From the NCBI GenBank assembly GCA_022494885.1, contig JAGVSM010000206.1:80592-144591 (forward strand): DNA of 64,000 nt, in the 5' to 3' direction. Below, one piece after another: positions 22,331 through 35,190 of this stretch. The DNA comes from Micrasema longulum. Its lineage: Eukaryota; Arthropoda; Insecta; Trichoptera; Brachycentridae. The position numbers were made by a program, and so were the translations under genes. The number at the start of each line of letters is the position of its first letter. Positions within the stretch are counted from its first letter, which is position 1. The notes under the pieces were generated by a model. The model was not told where the DNA came from and searched no databases. It saw only the letters and a list, made by a program, of their open reading frames with translations.

Positions 22331-25300
22331 ATGGCTAAATTTTCTAAGAAAATACCCAAATCAGATAATCACGATTTTAAAAAAATGAAGTCTAAAAGTA
22401 CAATTTTAGACAAAAAATCTGCAATTGGGAATCTTTCTGTTGAAGAGTTCTTATCCAACAATGCGGAATATCCTGATTCTGAGGATGTTGACTCGTCTGA
22501 AGAAGAACATGGTGAAATGGCTGCATCTCATTCAAAGAAATTGCTTGAAGAACATTCTGATGAAGGTATTTTGACTCTTTCTAAGTTGCTTTTTTTATAA
22601 TTCTGTGTGTCCGTAGTGAATTTTTTATAGTGACATTAAAAATGCATTTTATGCTATTATTGTCGGTGAATTACTCATTAAACTTTAATTTCACAGACTT
22701 GATTACTTTAAACATCACTCAATAACTTATATTACTAATTATATTTTGTTGAATACAATACTCCTACCGATGCATTGAGGACTAGCAGAATCGTCTTATT
22801 ATTTCAGCATTTAGTGGACTTATTTAGGAGCAACTATTGTAGATTTAGGTCTCTTCAATATTAAAAACTTAGCATTTATCGAGGGCCTGTTAACAATTCA
22901 ATATAGAGCCTAGTTCCCCATTCCCCTTTTTTATGACTTGACCTACCAATTTTAATTACTGTGACCAAAATTGTAGATTTAAAAATTAATGGTACTTATC
23001 TATTTAACATCACCATCGTTTGGATACGCTTCCATATCGAGGGTAGAAAGGAAAAATTTACTGAACCGCATGTAGCCAACTTTACCAAATTGCCAATTAA
23101 AGCTTTTTTTTTTTAAATAATAAAGAATCAAATATTTTACATTTTTATTTAAATTATGTAATAATTTAAATAAATACATTTTTTTTATTGATTACAAACG
23201 AAAATTTACATAAAAATGATTATTAAATAGTTAGCTATGCATTTATAATAAGGTAGTTTTAGTTTTTTTTTAAATGTTATTGTTATATTAGTTACTTATG
23301 ATTTAAAACATAAAATATCTCCATCTTAGAACAGACTTAGCCATGTTAGATGGAGACTATCCTAACCAGAGGACACTCTATGTAAAGCTATGTGTCACTT
23401 AATTTTGCTTTTCCACCGTCGAAATTATAATTTCTACAGAAGACTAATCTTTATAATTCTTGCCATTATAATTTTCACCCGATAAAACTCTTGACATTCT
23501 TAATTATGTCATGATTGGAAAAATCTAAACTTTTACCAGATTGTTTAAATTCATATTCAAGCGGCCATAAAGCTTGAATTGCAATTTATTTGTATTTTAA
23601 ATGTTTAAAGGTGGCTACTTTTTATACCTTCTTCGGTAAGATAGATAGCATTTATAATCACCCCTCAAGATTGGCGCCTGAAGACTTGACTTCATTAAAA
23701 AAATATACACTGCAATTGGTGTACCAATGCAAAGCTCTACACGGCCAGGTGCAGATAAGGGGATAGTGATAAAGAAGTGATACAAAAATATTTATATATT
23801 TGTATCACTTCTTAAATTCAATCTCATTTCAGATTCATCTGATGATCTGGATCCATCCCTCCACGCGAAATCCTTGGCTAAGCTAAAAGAAACAGATCCA
23901 GAATTTTATGCCTTTTTGCAAGAAAATGATAAAAAGCTTCTCAACTTTAAAGTTGATTCTGATGTCGAGGATGATGATAATGGAGAGGCTGATGAGGAAG
24001 ATGCTGAAGTTAATGCAACCCATAAACCAGACTCAAATTTGCACGAAGGAAGTGATGAGAGTGATTTCGAAGTATGATTTTTATTTAATTTCATTTTAAT
24101 ATGTAGTATTTTACTCTGTTTGGCTCAGTTTCACTAGTTCCTTCTGCTCAAATAGTACAGCTGCTTTAAGATAGACCTGTTTGATCTAAATGTTTTCTTT
24201 TCTTGTATGATTTATTATCTTATATTGTAATATAATATAAAAAAGAGCTTTAACTCTTCAATTTTCTTTTTAAAACATACTCACTTTTGATATGTAAAAA
24301 ATGAAAATATTTAATAATAAAGCTACGCTTCAACTAGACTGCAAATGTGAAATTATCAATAAAGGTTTCTCTTATGGTACAGTTTATATTCATCTTCATT
24401 TAATTTCTAAAAGTATGTTGCAAAACTTTTCTTGATTCAACAGATAGAACTATATGTCCGGTACATAATACTGCGCGTTAAGAAAATCTGTGTGTATGTT
24501 TCTGTGCACTTAAATTAAAGATCTCGGTTGTAAAGCCCCGTTCATAAACCTAACTCCATCAAAAATAATATTTTCCTTTATTTTTTACTTTGGATTAAAG
24601 GAAGAAGGCGCTGTGGTATCCAACAAAAAAATTACTTTAAAAATGGTCAAGTCATGGCAAACTGCTCTTCAGTCTCCAAATAAAATACAACTTTCAACAT
24701 TGTCAACGATTGTAAAAGCCTTTCATGCTGCTCTACAGACTGTTTGTCAAGATGAATCAAAAGAGGAAAAGGTGTTTATAATCGAAGGTAGATATTGATT
24801 TTACATGTATTGTTTTATGTTTAAGTATGACTTTTTTTTTTAATTTTCTAACTGGGAAAATCTCTGAAAACAGTACACAAGAGTTAAAAAAACCAAATTT
24901 ATAGCATTTCTGTTTATTTATTGTACTGGTTAATAATTGAGACAATTTTATTATTTATGATGTAAATTATTTGAGGATTATACACTAAGGTGGTTCGATT
25001 TCTTATTTTGTGGAAATTCAAAACGGCCCTATGCGGAAAAGATGTTCTATGGTAGTTCTATGGTATTTCCATATAAGTTACTATACAAAAATACTTGGTA
25101 CACTTCCACTTATTTGTTTGACCAATTATCGCTTTCACCCTTTTTTGGTCAAACGAATAAGTGGAAGTGTACCAAGTATTTTTAATATGTAACTTATATG
25201 TAAATATAAGTTATTACTTCATTACAATGGAATTCCATCAAGAATTGTCGATAAATAATTTAAATAAAATAAATGAACATGATCAGAATCTGCTACAACT

Positions 25301-28300
25301 TGTTGAGATTACAAAGTGTTTTTTTTTTGTTCTCTCACTCCGAATTTAAAATTCAATCAATGACCTTTGATATGTTGCTTCGCGATATAAGGCCAGTATC
25401 TTGAGGTGCAGCTGACACGATAGCTGTCCCTGCTTGATCAGAAACGGCATACTGATCTAATGTTCTAGGTATGGCTGAAGATTTGGTCACTCCAAGTGTG
25501 AGGTCTTTGAGATTTGGGATGCGCTTTCAACAATATCTGACTGTATTGGAAATTCAGTACTCTCGCTCACATGCTGCTTCTGTTTGATCGTATTTTTCTT
25601 AAAATGTCTTGTGCTTAATTATTGGGATTGATCCTGGTTTTTCAATATCTTCTATAGTCTGTTCATTATTACAAGAATTTCCAAATAAACTAACCAGCCT
25701 CATGAAACCTGACGGAGAATAGCCTATTTCACACGTATCAAATTTTTTTATTTTAATATTTTTTTTTTGTTTTTCTAAAAGAATACTTGCATTCTGATAA
25801 TTTACCCAAATTATCAAAACCTTACATTTTTAGGGCCGTTTTCAACGAATTTTAAATAACTCACTATTAGAAAACGGGAATCAAGTTGGGGAAGAGTGGA
25901 ATTTTAACCACCTACCTTTTTTTTCTTTTTTTTTTTTTAAAAAAAAGAAATATTTGCGTTCTTATGATTTACCCAAATATTTAATTTTGAGGGCCATTTT
26001 CAACGAGTTGTAAATAACTCACTATTAGAAAATGGAATCAAGTTGGGGTAGAGTGGGATTCGAACCACGGACCTTTGGTCCGTGAGTCCGAGACACTAGC
26101 CACAGGACCACAACCCGATTAAAGTCCGATTAGAGTCCGAGACACTAGCCACGGGACTATCTTAACCTAAACTGCACGGTAAAATTATAGTGGATTGAAA
26201 TTTATTAGATTCGTTTGTACCCACTTAAATTTGATTACATTTATATTTTTCTTTTTTTTTTATTAAACTCCATAGTTGATGACTTTAGTAAAAATATCAA
26301 TAAAAACGCCTTGGTGAATATACATACTATTTTTTGAAAGAAAGAAATATTAGCGTTCTTATAATTTACCTAAATATTTCAATTTTGGTGACCATTTGCA
26401 ACGAGTTGTAAATAACTCACTAATAGAAAATGGAAATCAAGTTGGGGTATAGTAAAACTCAACGAAAGATTTTAATGATAATTTTATTTAAATTTAGCGA
26501 GTACTCTCAGGTGAAAATCCTGCAAAGGGAAATCGGCTGGAGATTAGTCGGGCTCATGGTGTACTGGTTATTGCGTTTGCCAGGCATTAAATAAATCAAT
26601 AATTGTAAAACAACAAATATCGATCCACCGTATTGTATTTTATCATGCCGTGTACATTTTTGCGATGGTGTGAAATGGGCCAATCATGCGATATCAGGCA
26701 GTGGGCTCATGGTTTGCACGTGCTCAGCGGTCCAGTCTCCGTGAATGTATGGTAACTTCTTAACAATTTCTTTACACGATATAGAAATGTCTTATTTATG
26801 TCGCATGTCAGTTTAAATGCCATAGTACGTACCAGATTACGTTTTCATAGGTAGAAAGCATATTTGGTGGCATATCACAACTAGACCTGAAAATAGGGCA
26901 AATCATGTATTTTCTTAATATCGCCATAGTGCAAAACTAGTTCAAGTTCATAGACTCTCTCAATATAATAGTAATTTATTTAGCAGCAACAGTGGTCACA
27001 CATGCTATTCTGACCGCCGCTTGCTCAGTTTAATGCAGTTTTACAACTGATTTGAGAGGATGCGGAGAAGGAATTTTTCGTCAAATCCATTATAATATAT
27101 TATTTAATTAATGATTATGTATGCATATTTAAATTGCAGAAAAACAGTCATTTAGTATCCAAAATTATCTTACCAAAACATGACTTTAAAAAAAATTTAA
27201 ATTAAACCCCCTCGCGGCAAACCTTACCCTTAAAAAATATTTTTTACTTTATATTTCCCTTATTCTACATACTATGGACCACCTTTTCCGCATAGTACCA
27301 TTTTGAGAATTTTTTTTTTCTCCAAACAAGATCGATCAACCCTATTATACACATTGAGTAATAAACTTTTGATTCATTTTTTTTATTACCTTATAATATT
27401 TTCTTAAAGATGTATGTGCAATGAGGAAGACCAATTGTTTTTTTAAATATGTTTTATTTTTCAAAAGACTATTAGACTAAGGCAAAATAGTTTATGTGTC
27501 GTATTATCAGCGCAATGATTTTTGAAAGTTTTGTATTTTTGGAATTACTCCACGTGTAATGTCTCAAGTTCTCTTCGCTTCTTCTCGGTTTGTTCTGCTG
27601 GTTGGTCTGTTAACTTACAGTAAACCGAAAATCTTTCACAACTCTCTTATCATTGGTTGATTTATAGCTTATTATTTATATAATATATTTATATAAAGCT
27701 AGTGACGTCGTTCAAAGTAGTTTGTTTTAATTAACATTTTTTTCATACATTTTCAAGAAACTTTGCCTTCCAATTTAATGTTCTAGTTTTTACCCCGCGT
27801 AAGAATACATTTTTTCTATCTAATTTCCCATAGGGCCGAACTTCCGCATTGTTAATTTATTATAAAAACTAATTTTATTTGTTTATATATAAACATTTGA
27901 TTTATGCAAAATCTTTTAGGATCTGGTGTATTCAATGCTGTTATTCAACTATGTGTATTGTACCTACAACCGGCAATAAAAAAAATACTTGGCTTACACA
28001 AGACCAATAAAGAACCAAAAAAATGCAAACGGTGGATCAAAGTCAAAGGCACTCTGAAATCGTACTTTATTGACTTATTTAAACTCCTCGGTGGTGTGAC
28101 ATCTACAAATATTTTGAATGTTTTGCTAAAACACCTTCACCAAATGTCAGTTTTCCTCGGATGTTTTCCCATTTTAGCGAAATCCTTGTTCAAACGATTG
28201 ACAATTCTTTGGAGTACTTCTGAGGAAACTGTGAGAGTCTTGGCATTTATGTGTATCCTTCGCATTACAAGAAATAATCAAGCCATGTTACTGGACCATG

Positions 28301-30109
28301 TATTGAAAATGATGTACATGACATATGTCAGGAGCAGCAAGTTTGTTAGCCCGGGAACCTGGCCTTGCATATTGTTCATGAGGAGATCCTTGGTAGAAAT
28401 GTTTGCTCTAGACCTAAGTGTTTCATACTCCCACGTATTTCTATACATCAGACAACTAGCCATCCACCTGAGGAATGCGATTGTATTGCACAAGAAAGAA
28501 AATATTCAAGCTGTATACAACTGGCAATTTGTGAACTCCTTGCACTTGTGGGCTGAATTACTTACACTTACTAAAACCAAGCCCCAACTTCAGTCTTTGG
28601 TCTATCCATTGGTGATGATTATTACTCATACAATCAAACTTATCCCCACTGTTCAATACTTCCCTTTGAGATTCCACTGTGTTCAGATTTTACTAAATAT
28701 TTCGAGAGATGCTGAAATATTCATCCCAGTATTACCATTCCTTTTGGAGGTATGTATTTTATTCATTTTTATTTCAGTAAATATTTTAATGTCAATCTTG
28801 TCGAAAATGAAATCCAGGACCTTCTAAACGGTAGACAAATAGCCCACCCAATATGCCACGAAGTAACAATTAAAAAATATTTTTACAAGTGCGTAAATAA
28901 TAAAATTTGGTTATTTATACTATAGAATTCTACAAATTCAATAAATTCTAATTATGATCTGACAAATGTCATATAGGGCAATTACCTACTAAATCAATTG
29001 TGGTTCCTTCAGTTAATTTTAGATAACTTTATACTGTTTTTCCTGACTTAACATTGTTAATAAATAAAATTAAATTTCAGGTACTAACCTCCTATGATTT
29101 TGGTAAGAAAAACAAAAAAGTTTCTATGAAACCAATGTCTTTTTCCTGTATATTGAGACTTTCCAAGAGTCAAATGAGTGAAAATGGATTTAAAGATGCT
29201 ACTATAGAAAATGTGTATGCACTACTTTTAGAGGCATTGAGCATATATTCACACACCTTAGCCTTCCCTGATATGGTTATTCCGTGTATCATACAGGTAA
29301 ACATAAAGTAAATTTTTATATTATAGATCTAACAAACGATAAAACATACTGTAGAATAATATTACTAAAATATTATGTTGAACAGGCGGAAAAATAATTT
29401 CAATTTAAATTGCCATACAATTTCTAAGAGCTTTAGGGAAAACATTATTAACCTTCGGTTACATTACTTATTTCACACTGTGTATCAATATAAATATGTT
29501 TCACTCCTTTGTATATGCATTGTAAAATTTAAACTACATGCATAAATTTTTTTATTCACTGTCAAATCTTACAGACCAAGTCTTTTTCAGCTGAAGATGT
29601 TTTTAAAAACATGTCCAGTAGCAAACTATTGCAAAAAAATTAGACAAATCATTGAAAAAATAGAGGAGAATATGCAATTTATCGAGAAGGAACGTAAGAA
29701 AATATCATTCCAAATCAGTGACACAAAGATGATCAATTCTTGGGAAACTACGGTCAAGAATAATGGCACACCGCTTCAAAGCTACTTTGACAATTGGAGT
29801 AAGCTCAACACAATGCAAAAGAAGAAAAGGGCGAATAAAAATGAGATACTCTCTGAACAACTACCAACAATCAAAAAGTTCAAAAAGGATAATGCCCAAA
29901 CCAAGTCAGAAGGTCCGGTAGATCTGTTCCCTTCGGACAGTGAAAATGAAACTAATATCGAGGATGTGGATGCATCAGCAAAAGAAGATAATGTCAAACT
30001 CAAAAAGAAGAAGCTTAGGAAAACCAAGAAGCAGATTCAGGTGGAAGAGCTTGAGGAGATGCTTGAAAAAGATGATGTCATTGAAGACTTTAATATTTCT
30101 GATTGGTGA
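22331..30109 (+). CDS. Noc2: Nucleolar complex protein 2 (Noc2/NOC2L), complete
   Basis: Six exons: 22331-22565, 23833-24071, 24601-24787, 27920-28749, 29081-29296 and 29591-30109. They total 2226 nt, 741 aa, in phase. Human NOC2L is of similar size. The protein starts with a basic stretch (residues 1-35) and has acidic runs near 50-60 and 128-155. The Noc2 domain begins around GSGVFNAVIQLC (residue 221) and includes the conserved KFVSP segment and FVNSLHLW. A C-terminal lysine-rich and acidic tail follows (GNN...KKKRANK, then KLKKKKLRKTKKQ). Noc2 pairs with Noc1 and Noc3 in pre-60S ribosome assembly in nucleolus and nucleoplasm; vertebrate NOC2L also inhibits histone acetylation. A polyadenylation signal AATAAA lies at 30152, 43 bp past the stop. 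Intron 3 (3.1 kb) is packed with repeats. Confidence 0.94.
23030..23160 (+). repeat. Dispersed repeat family G, copy 1
   Basis: GGAAAGGAAAAA-like start, CATGTAGCCAACTTTACCAA and an A/T-rich tail match 41090-41210 (plus) and 42790-42870 (minus). No coding domain was recognised. It lies in Noc2 intron 1. Confidence 0.5.
25070..25200. repeat. Near-perfect hairpin with 55-bp arms
   Basis: Arms 25070-25124 and 25146-25200 are almost exact reverse complements (CATATAAGTTAC ... TTTGACCA against TGGTCAAA ... GTAACTTATATG) around a 21-base loop. It could be a MITE or an internal foldback of the surrounding element. Confidence 0.85.
25829..26460 (-). mobile_element. Cluster of three SINE family B copies
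   Basis: Three minus-strand pieces share the tail phrase GAGTTGTAAATAACTCACTA. They are 25829-25915 (truncated), 25935-26155 (nearly complete, with box B inside GGGATTCGAACCACGGACCT and box A near GACACTAGCCACAGGACCAC, partly repeated at 26121-26160), and 26340-26455 (tail only). They sit within Noc2 intron 3. Confidence 0.75.
27440..27850. repeat. Dispersed repeat family R, copy 2
   Basis: Same landmarks as 20330-20720, ending TTACCCCGCGTAAGAATACA. This copy is uninterrupted at the point where copy 3 carries a transposon (TTTTCATACATTTTCAAG, about 27740), so it serves as the empty-site reference. The Noc2 exon-4 acceptor lies only 70 bp further on. Confidence 0.7.
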
Positions 30110-30251
30110 GGTTCAAACATGTAACTGTGTAAAATATTTACCTTATGTATAAATAAATGGGAAGACTCAATCAAACATTTTTATAATAAATAAAAATTAT
30201 GTTTGAAGCACTCACTTTGTGGTTATTCATTAAAATTAAAATAACACCATT

Positions 30252-30367
30252 TTTTTAAAACCACTTGTTTTATATTTTATTACCAATCCGTTTCAAAGTA
30301 TTTTACCTTGAGAAAGAAGCTCGTGTAGGTTCGAAACCGGTCGGTAATAAAATAAGTGGTTAAAAAC
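30252..30367. mobile_element. Short hairpin MITE next to Noc2
   Basis: The ends TTTTAAAACCACTTGTTTTA and ATAAGTGGTTAAAAAC are inverted copies. The pairing continues inward through TTTATTACC and GAAACCGGTCGGTAATAAA. It is about 115 bp and non-coding, and lies about 95 bp past the polyadenylation signal. Confidence 0.7.
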
Positions 30368-31341
30368 AAAGATTTAAACTTTTAAAAAATATTTTATTTA
30401 GGTGACCGTCGTACCATTTAGATAATTATGTAGTTTCAAATGTTTTTTTTTCAACCCTTTTACTTGTCTAGCCAGACTCGCTGGCTGCACCTGGGACAGT
30501 ATTTTTAACAAGTAATTCTAGTAGTACATTTACATGTCCGCGCAGTATGTCCGGTATGTTATTTTATAACTGCCATATGCGGAGAAGAAAGTAGCATCAG
30601 GGTGGCAGTAAATTTTTCATGTCACTAAGGATTGTTATCATTTAAATGTTGCCATTTTGTAAAAGAAAAGTAAAACAATAAAATTTAAGTTAGTCATATT
30701 ACAGTGATGGTTTTAGTTAGGGCAAAGTAGTATTGATATAATTTTTTTAATGTTTAAATGCTATAAAACATTAAATTCACAATAAACCAATAATATGCAT
30801 GGGAATGCAGAAGGAAAGAGTATTTACAGGGATTTATGACCTGTCATTAGTTTATTAAGATATGTCTCGATCATTGCCCTTCACTACACATCTATATTTG
30901 TTTAATTTTTGGGAATGGATAAACGGTCTTCTGTTGGATTTTAAAAAGTATGAATGTATATGTTTACAAATTGTGCACGTAGGTAAAATTCTTCTTGCAT
31001 CTTTTTAAAAGCAGTATTTGAATTCTTATTTACCCAAATATTTAAATGAAGAAGTTCAGTGTTCTTTTTAAAAAAAAAAATTAATATACAATTAAACTAA
31101 GCCAAAATTTTTTTTTTTTTAATTCTATGTATCGTATTATCAGCGCTATAATTTTTATGTTTTGCATTTCTGAAATTACTCCGTGTGTGGCGTCTCAAAT
31201 TCTCTTCTGCTTCGTCTCGATCAGTTCTGCCAATTGGTCCGTTGATGGTAAGTAAACCGGAAATCTTCACAACTCTCTTATATGAACTAGTAACGTCGTT
31301 CAAAGTATGTAGTTAGTTTTTATTGAAATATTTTTTTCATA

Positions 31342-31878
31342 CAGGGTGTTCTTTAAAATCTGTCACATCCGAAACCACTATGATCAGTATGAGCAAGAAG
31401 ACATATCTGCATATTAAAATATTTTTTTAGAACGACTAAAGTTTAAAAAATTAAAATATAGAGAAAAAACAAATGGTTGCTTACTTCTACCGGGGAGAAA
31501 CGAGGAGGGGGGAGGGGGAGTCTGAACCACACGGCCGCGCCCCCCTTGCTTCTCCCCTGCAGAAGTAAGCAATCATTTGGTTTTTTAAAAATATTTTTTT
31601 TTGGTCCCGTGGCTAGTGTCTCGGACTCACGGATCGAAGGTCCGTGGTTCGAATCCCACTCTACCCCAACTTGGTTCCCATTTTCTAATAGTGAGTTATT
31701 TACAACTCGTTGAAAATGGCCCTCAAAATTAAATATTTGCATAAATTATAAGAACGCAAATATTTCAAAAAAAAAAAAAAATTTCTTTGTTCTAAATATT
31801 TTTTTAATACGCTAATATGTCTTCTTGCCTATACTGGTCATCGTGGTTTCGGATGTGACAGGGTTTAAAGAACACCTG
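31342..31878. mobile_element. Foldback MITE with TA target duplication (Tc1/mariner-like)
   Basis: The ends CAGGGTGTTCTTTAAA and TTTAAAGAACACCTG pair in inverted orientation over about 90 bp (through CACATCCGAAACCAC and AGAAGACATAT). TA flanks both sides (31340-31341, 31879-31880). A second inner inverted pair (GGTTGCTTACTTCT against AGAAGTAAGCAATC) brackets a GC-rich loop at 31500-31555. The right arm is interrupted by a SINE. Confidence 0.85.
31600..31783 (+). mobile_element. tRNA-derived SINE, family B, best-preserved copy
   Basis: The head runs from TGGTCCCGTGGCTAGTGTCT to box B GGTTCGAATCCCACTC, then CTACCCCAACTTGG and the tail GTGAGTTATTTACAACTCGT, ending AAGAACGCAAATATTTC and poly-A. 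It is nested in the right arm of the MITE. Confidence 0.85.
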
Positions 31879-32149
31879 TATAGTTTTAAAAAACTTTGTA
31901 GTATAATTTGTTGCTCTAATTTTTACCGCGCGTAAGAAAACATTTTTGGCATCCAGTTTCCCGTAGGGCTGACGTTCCTTAAAAATAAATGCTTTTAATT
32001 TCAGTAATAATCTTCTAGGATTATTTTACTACTGGAAAACACCCAAAAATAATTATTCATTTATTTTTTCTGTGTAATTTTTTTTTCACTATCAATATCT
32101 TTAGATGTGCAAATTTTTATGGACAGATACTAAATGTAACCTCTAAGAG

Positions 32150-32280
32150 GATTCAAGGTTACCACAACTTGTTTCCCATTTTCTTAAAAAAACTGTTATT
32201 TACTACTTAAAGAAAACGGTCCCAAAATTGACATTTTTGAGTAAATCGTAAGAAAGTCAATATTTCTTTTAAAAAATCAT
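32150..32280 (+). repeat. SINE family B relic
   Basis: A diverged copy: GGTTACCACAACTTGTTTCC, then a modified tail (CTGTTATTTACTACTTAAAG, TTGAGTAAATCGTAAGAAAG). The tRNA-like head is mostly lost. Confidence 0.5.
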
Positions 32281-32504
32281 GTTGAAATCCCTCATAACTT
32301 CTAATCCGGTGTTTGTCTATAAAAATTTAGAGATACTCCAAACAATCTACATTTTAATTCTTTTTATTTTATTCAATCACAACATAGAACATAAATTAAA
32401 TTAGTACAATGACACCGCTTATAGTGGCACAACCAAGAATGACCCATGCCTGTGAAAGTTATGTTGAATTTAAACTTTTAAGTATTTAAATCCACCTGGT
32501 CCAC

Positions 32505-32810
32505 GAAGAAGTATAGAAATTGAAAAAAAAAACATTTTTAGGCGTTGCCTAGTATGCAGGTGACATAATTCAACTACACGAATCTCACCCACATAAATAA
32601 AGGTTTCAGCTCTTTAACTTCACAAACATGAGAAGAAAGAATTGAAGGAATATAGATGTTCAAATATGGTCAGAATGGTGAATGTTACAGTGTGTTAAGT
32701 GGCCACTTTAACCAGCCAATGACAGGTCATAAACCCTGTAAACGCCTAGACTTCTATATTACCTTCTCTAAAATGTTCTTCATCTCTGTTGTAATATGTT
32801 TTTTATGTAC
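32505..32810. repeat. Foldback family F, internal fragment
   Basis: Matches 7620-7925 and 40350-40640 (GGCGTTGCCTAGTATGCAGG, AAAGGTTTCAGCTCTTTAAC, GACAGGTCATAAACCCTGTA, ending TCTCTGTTGTAATATG). The hairpin end is missing. Confidence 0.65.
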
Positions 32811-34550
32811 TGTTGTCTTAGACTCATAAAGGGTTAAATGAAACAATGTTTGAAAGTAATAAATTATATTATGAATTACTGATCATGCCATAATACTAAC
32901 ATTATTTTAGTTATCAAAGTAGACACCACACATTCAGTATATGCAAAAAAAAATGTCTTGGTACATATTGAGCAAAATACAAACCGAAGCATGATGAACG
33001 ATGAGCGAACTTACAATAGATGCCAATAGTTTTGTGTTCACAATTTCCTAAGCTGCCATATTTAGTTTATTTTACTAAGTACTCCGTGTTCAAATTCAAG
33101 GCAACATTAACTGAATTTGTTTACCCCATAATTACCATTAATCTTAATCATATTTCACAAGAGTTTGTATTCAATGTAGTTTAAAATGTTTCAAGTAGTT
33201 TATTTAAGCATAGTTTAGAGTTGATAATCTTACACATATAATTGATATAATGATAATAAAAAATGCATATATATTAGTTTAAATGGAATCGTAATGGTAA
33301 TTCACATTGATATTTTTATTTAAAATTTTACTTTTTCCATGATTTCTGATATATATATTTTTTTGATTCTGTGCATCTTTTGAGGATTATACTTCCAATG
33401 GTTATATCACATCATTTTGAACACAAATCAGTGAAAAGAGAACACTAGTAAAAAAATCATACATTTTGACTTACAGGACGGTCTTAGATACATGTTGAAT
33501 TAATGATCATTTAACAATAGTAATTATACATATTTTTTTTTGTGAATGCACATGGATAAATCGCGCAGTGGAAAGAAACTTATCTGAAATTATATGTTGA
33601 CCCTAAAACATCATATTTATTATAAAGATGGAATGCATGTGAAACAAGATTCCAAATCGGTTTAATTTTTTTTTATAAATTCAAAAATATGTATGTTAGT
33701 TCCGCAAAATTTGCTGGCTGAACAGTAGATTTTAAATGATTCATTTTAAAACAAGATCATTTTTATAAATAGTCTGTTTTGTTTTAGACTCTTTACAAAA
33801 TAAGCTAGTTGTACAAGTGAAGAATACTGATATGTACTAGTTATCCATGCAAATGCATAATATTACAATAAACGTTTAAGACACTGTTTTTAGCCATCTA
33901 TTACTAAGATTTTAATTGAATTTCCTCAACTAATTTTAAACATTTAATAAAAATTAACTGACTACAAAGTAAATAACTTTTTATTGATCTGCTGGAGAAA
34001 GATTCACTCAATAGTCCTAGTTAATTCTCAACACAAATTATAGTTCCTCCAACTTTATCGCATCTTTAATGAAATAATAGGTAAACAAAACTTGATTTCC
34101 TGGAGTAATGTATTATACTCCAGTTTTAAATAGATGATAGCCAAAAATGCACTACAAGTGACATTGTTTTTTATTTACCAAACATATTTTTAAATTATGC
34201 ACAGCAGATTTTGCAGAATCGAGTACATTGTCATATGCATAAAACAATGTGGTTGTAATATAAGTAACATTTTTTTAAGTAACAAGGAAATTGGCACTTT
34301 TGTTTAATCCAAACAGGAAAATTCTCCTACATTAACTTAATTTTTAGATGCCAGTTATGGCCAGAACGCCAGAGTTCAGAGGTGAAAAAGCCATTAAAAA
34401 ACGAAGAAGAAGATGCCAGTTAATTACTGTTTCGATATCGCTATTCTGCTAGGAAAGCAAATCCTTACTCACGCATACAGGGTCTGTACATACAAAGCCA
34501 AGAATTAAAGTGGCAATATCAGCGATGGGAAATCATACAATTTAAAGTTT
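32811..34550. other. Intergenic spacer without recognisable features
   Basis: AT-rich DNA with no exon or repeat supported by eye. It lies between the convergent Noc2 (plus) and dock (minus) genes. Confidence 0.35.
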
Positions 34551-35190
34551 CACCACACACTTATTTGTAGTGCGCAATTGAGCACTACAAACGTGTAATG
34601 TTCAGCCCTGCCTAGTGGGTGTTTTACTAACTAGAATGTACTGTGTGAAGGTAGCTAATTTGTACTAATCATGGTACCTAGCGACCCGCCTAGCGGATGT
34701 TATACTAAAATTGTATTATGTGAAGTTAGCTTCAGGTTGTTGTTAGCTAGAATGTACTGTATAGAGTTATTGCAAGGTTTTGATAAATTGCGATTTTATG
34801 TTAAAATCTTATGTTTATGTTTTTGCAATTACGTGACAATATTACTTCATTTCTAATAATTTTCTATGTATTTTAATTAAAAATTTTCAACATTTTGGTG
34901 TATGCACGTCCTAACTTAAAATGTAACCACAAAATTAGCCATCGAATTGTCTTCTGAAATTCATTGTATTATTATTTGTTATCACACAAAACAAAATTAT
35001 TAGGTTGGTTCTGCGAATTTACACCTTTGGGGCTATCTTAATATGCCACACTGCACGATGGGTGCGAGTGGTCGATAACACACTGTGTTAATACACGTTT
35101 GTAGTGTCCACACAATAAAAATGTGCATGTCGCTCACTTAAACACACTGTAGCGCTACAATTGCGTGCTACACACAGTGTGGTCTCGTCG
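34550..35190. repeat. Possible MITE with internal degenerate tandem units
   Basis: CACTACAAACGTGTA (34583-34597) is matched by its reverse complement at about 35091-35105. CGCAATTG/CAATTGCG motifs flank both. Inside, two related units start CCTAGTGGGTGTTTTACTAA (34611) and CCTAGCGGATGTTATACTAA (34688). No full-length terminal repeats could be fixed. Confidence 0.4.

Larger units (their letters stand above)
24991..27335. mobile_element. 2.3 kb inverted-terminal-repeat element in Noc2 intron 3
   Basis: The left end (24991-25056) and right end (about 27265-27335) pair in inverted orientation over about 60 bp. The common core is TCAAAA.GG...TATGCGGAAAAG.TG, followed by CTATGG. The middle has no transposase ORF. 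It carries a near-perfect hairpin (25070-25200) and three SINE-B pieces. The class is unknown, and the target duplication is uncertain (TA-rich flanks). Confidence 0.6.
31075..31985. repeat. Dispersed repeat family R, copy 3, split by a transposon
   Basis: The left part 31075-31341 and right part 31879-31985 together match copies 1 and 2. A Tc1/mariner-type MITE is inserted at a TA between them, and that MITE holds a SINE. Confidence 0.75.
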
